A stretch of 39,895 bases of DNA from Paracoccus gahaiensis (GTDB lineage Bacteria > Pseudomonadota > Alphaproteobacteria > Rhodobacterales > Rhodobacteraceae), in the NCBI RefSeq assembly GCF_005048225.1, contig NZ_SUNI01000026.1, forward strand, positions 1-39,895, written 5' to 3'. Both the position numbers and the translations under genes were made by a program. Shown in pieces: positions 39,848 to 39,895 of this stretch. A model generated the notes under the pieces. It was given only the letters and a program-made list of their open reading frames with translations. It searched no databases and was not told the DNA's origin. The number at the start of each line of letters is the position of its first letter. Position 1 is the first letter of the stretch.

Positions 39848-39895
39848 TGCTTTTTGACATTGATGGATATCTGAAGAGATATGCGGGCGGTTCGG
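39848..39895 (+). promoter_or_regulatory. rRNA operon leader with boxA antitermination element
   Basis: TGCTTTTTGACATTG (39848-39862) matches the boxA pattern (E. coli TGCTCTTTAACA). It is followed by GATATCTGAAGAGATATGCG and a GGGCGGTTCGG tail, which I recognise as the leader sequence just before 16S rRNA in Rhodobacteraceae. The 16S gene should begin shortly beyond the right edge. Confidence 0.75.

Overview
The window is 39.9 kb of GC-rich chromosome from an alphaproteobacterium of the Rhodobacteraceae, most likely Paracoccus or a close relative. The evidence is the sciP-ctrA-ligA-recG block, the dnaG-rpoD block, the nrdR/rib/nusB riboflavin genes, RmuC, a GT-rich KpsC/KpsS capsule set and a family-typical intergenic repeat. 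Genus placement is inference from gene content and style, not from a search. Most of the window is core chromosome.

Layout. 1-3574 (minus): a small operon of an arylsulfotransferase-like gene (interrupted by an in-frame TAG), an ABC permease, an ATPase and a periplasmic binding protein cut by the left edge. A divergent LacI-family regulator (3670-4719) faces it across two near-identical TAAAACG(A/T)TTTAATGC operators. 4720-5819: a lower-GC graveyard holding a dead IS3-type transposase fragment and a decayed SbcD-like nuclease fragment, abutting the 3' end of tRNA-Ser(UGA) (5820-5909). 5951-8139: lipoprotein, SufE-like protein and mnmA. 8315-13801: sciP, ctrA, ligA, recG, with CtrA-box-like sites before sciP and ctrA. 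13881-13976: a 31-residue membrane peptide with its own strong terminator. 14094-17923: NifU-like scaffold, hisI, a family repeat, gluQRS, trmFO and rplY (ctc). 18141-21267: acyltransferase, lldD, a small lipoprotein and a TetR regulator. 21339-28410: dnaG, rpoD, a BLUF photoreceptor, rmuC, a YjbQ-family protein and an SDR enzyme. 28573-37724: the riboflavin cluster nrdR-ribD // ribE-ribBX-ribH-nusB, split by an oppositely oriented capsule block kpsS-kpsD-kpsC. 38234-39172: an outer-membrane beta-barrel gene. The right edge (about 39679-39895) reads as an rRNA operon promoter and boxA leader, so a 16S gene should start just outside.

How the genes fit together. SciP and CtrA are the CtrA-regulon switch and its repressor. 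DnaG, LigA, RecG and RmuC serve replication and repair, and RpoD is the housekeeping sigma factor. RibD, RibE, RibB and RibH make riboflavin, but the GTP cyclohydrolase half of the RibB fusion has lost its zinc cysteines, so a separate ribA is needed elsewhere. KpsC and KpsS build the Kdo linker of a group-2-type capsule and KpsD exports it; kpsMTE are not in the window.

Most notable observations: the TAG-interrupted arylsulfotransferase with intact flanking frame, the paired LacI operators, the transposase/nuclease remnant junction at tRNA-Ser, convergent genes that share one CTAG as both stop codons (with a 16-bp tandem duplication that seems to have pulled a third such pair apart), a terminator-like hairpin inside the first codons of kpsC, a minus-strand terminator with no annotated gene upstream of it, and a DnaA box before nrdR. 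I did not find a convincing wholly new multi-gene system.
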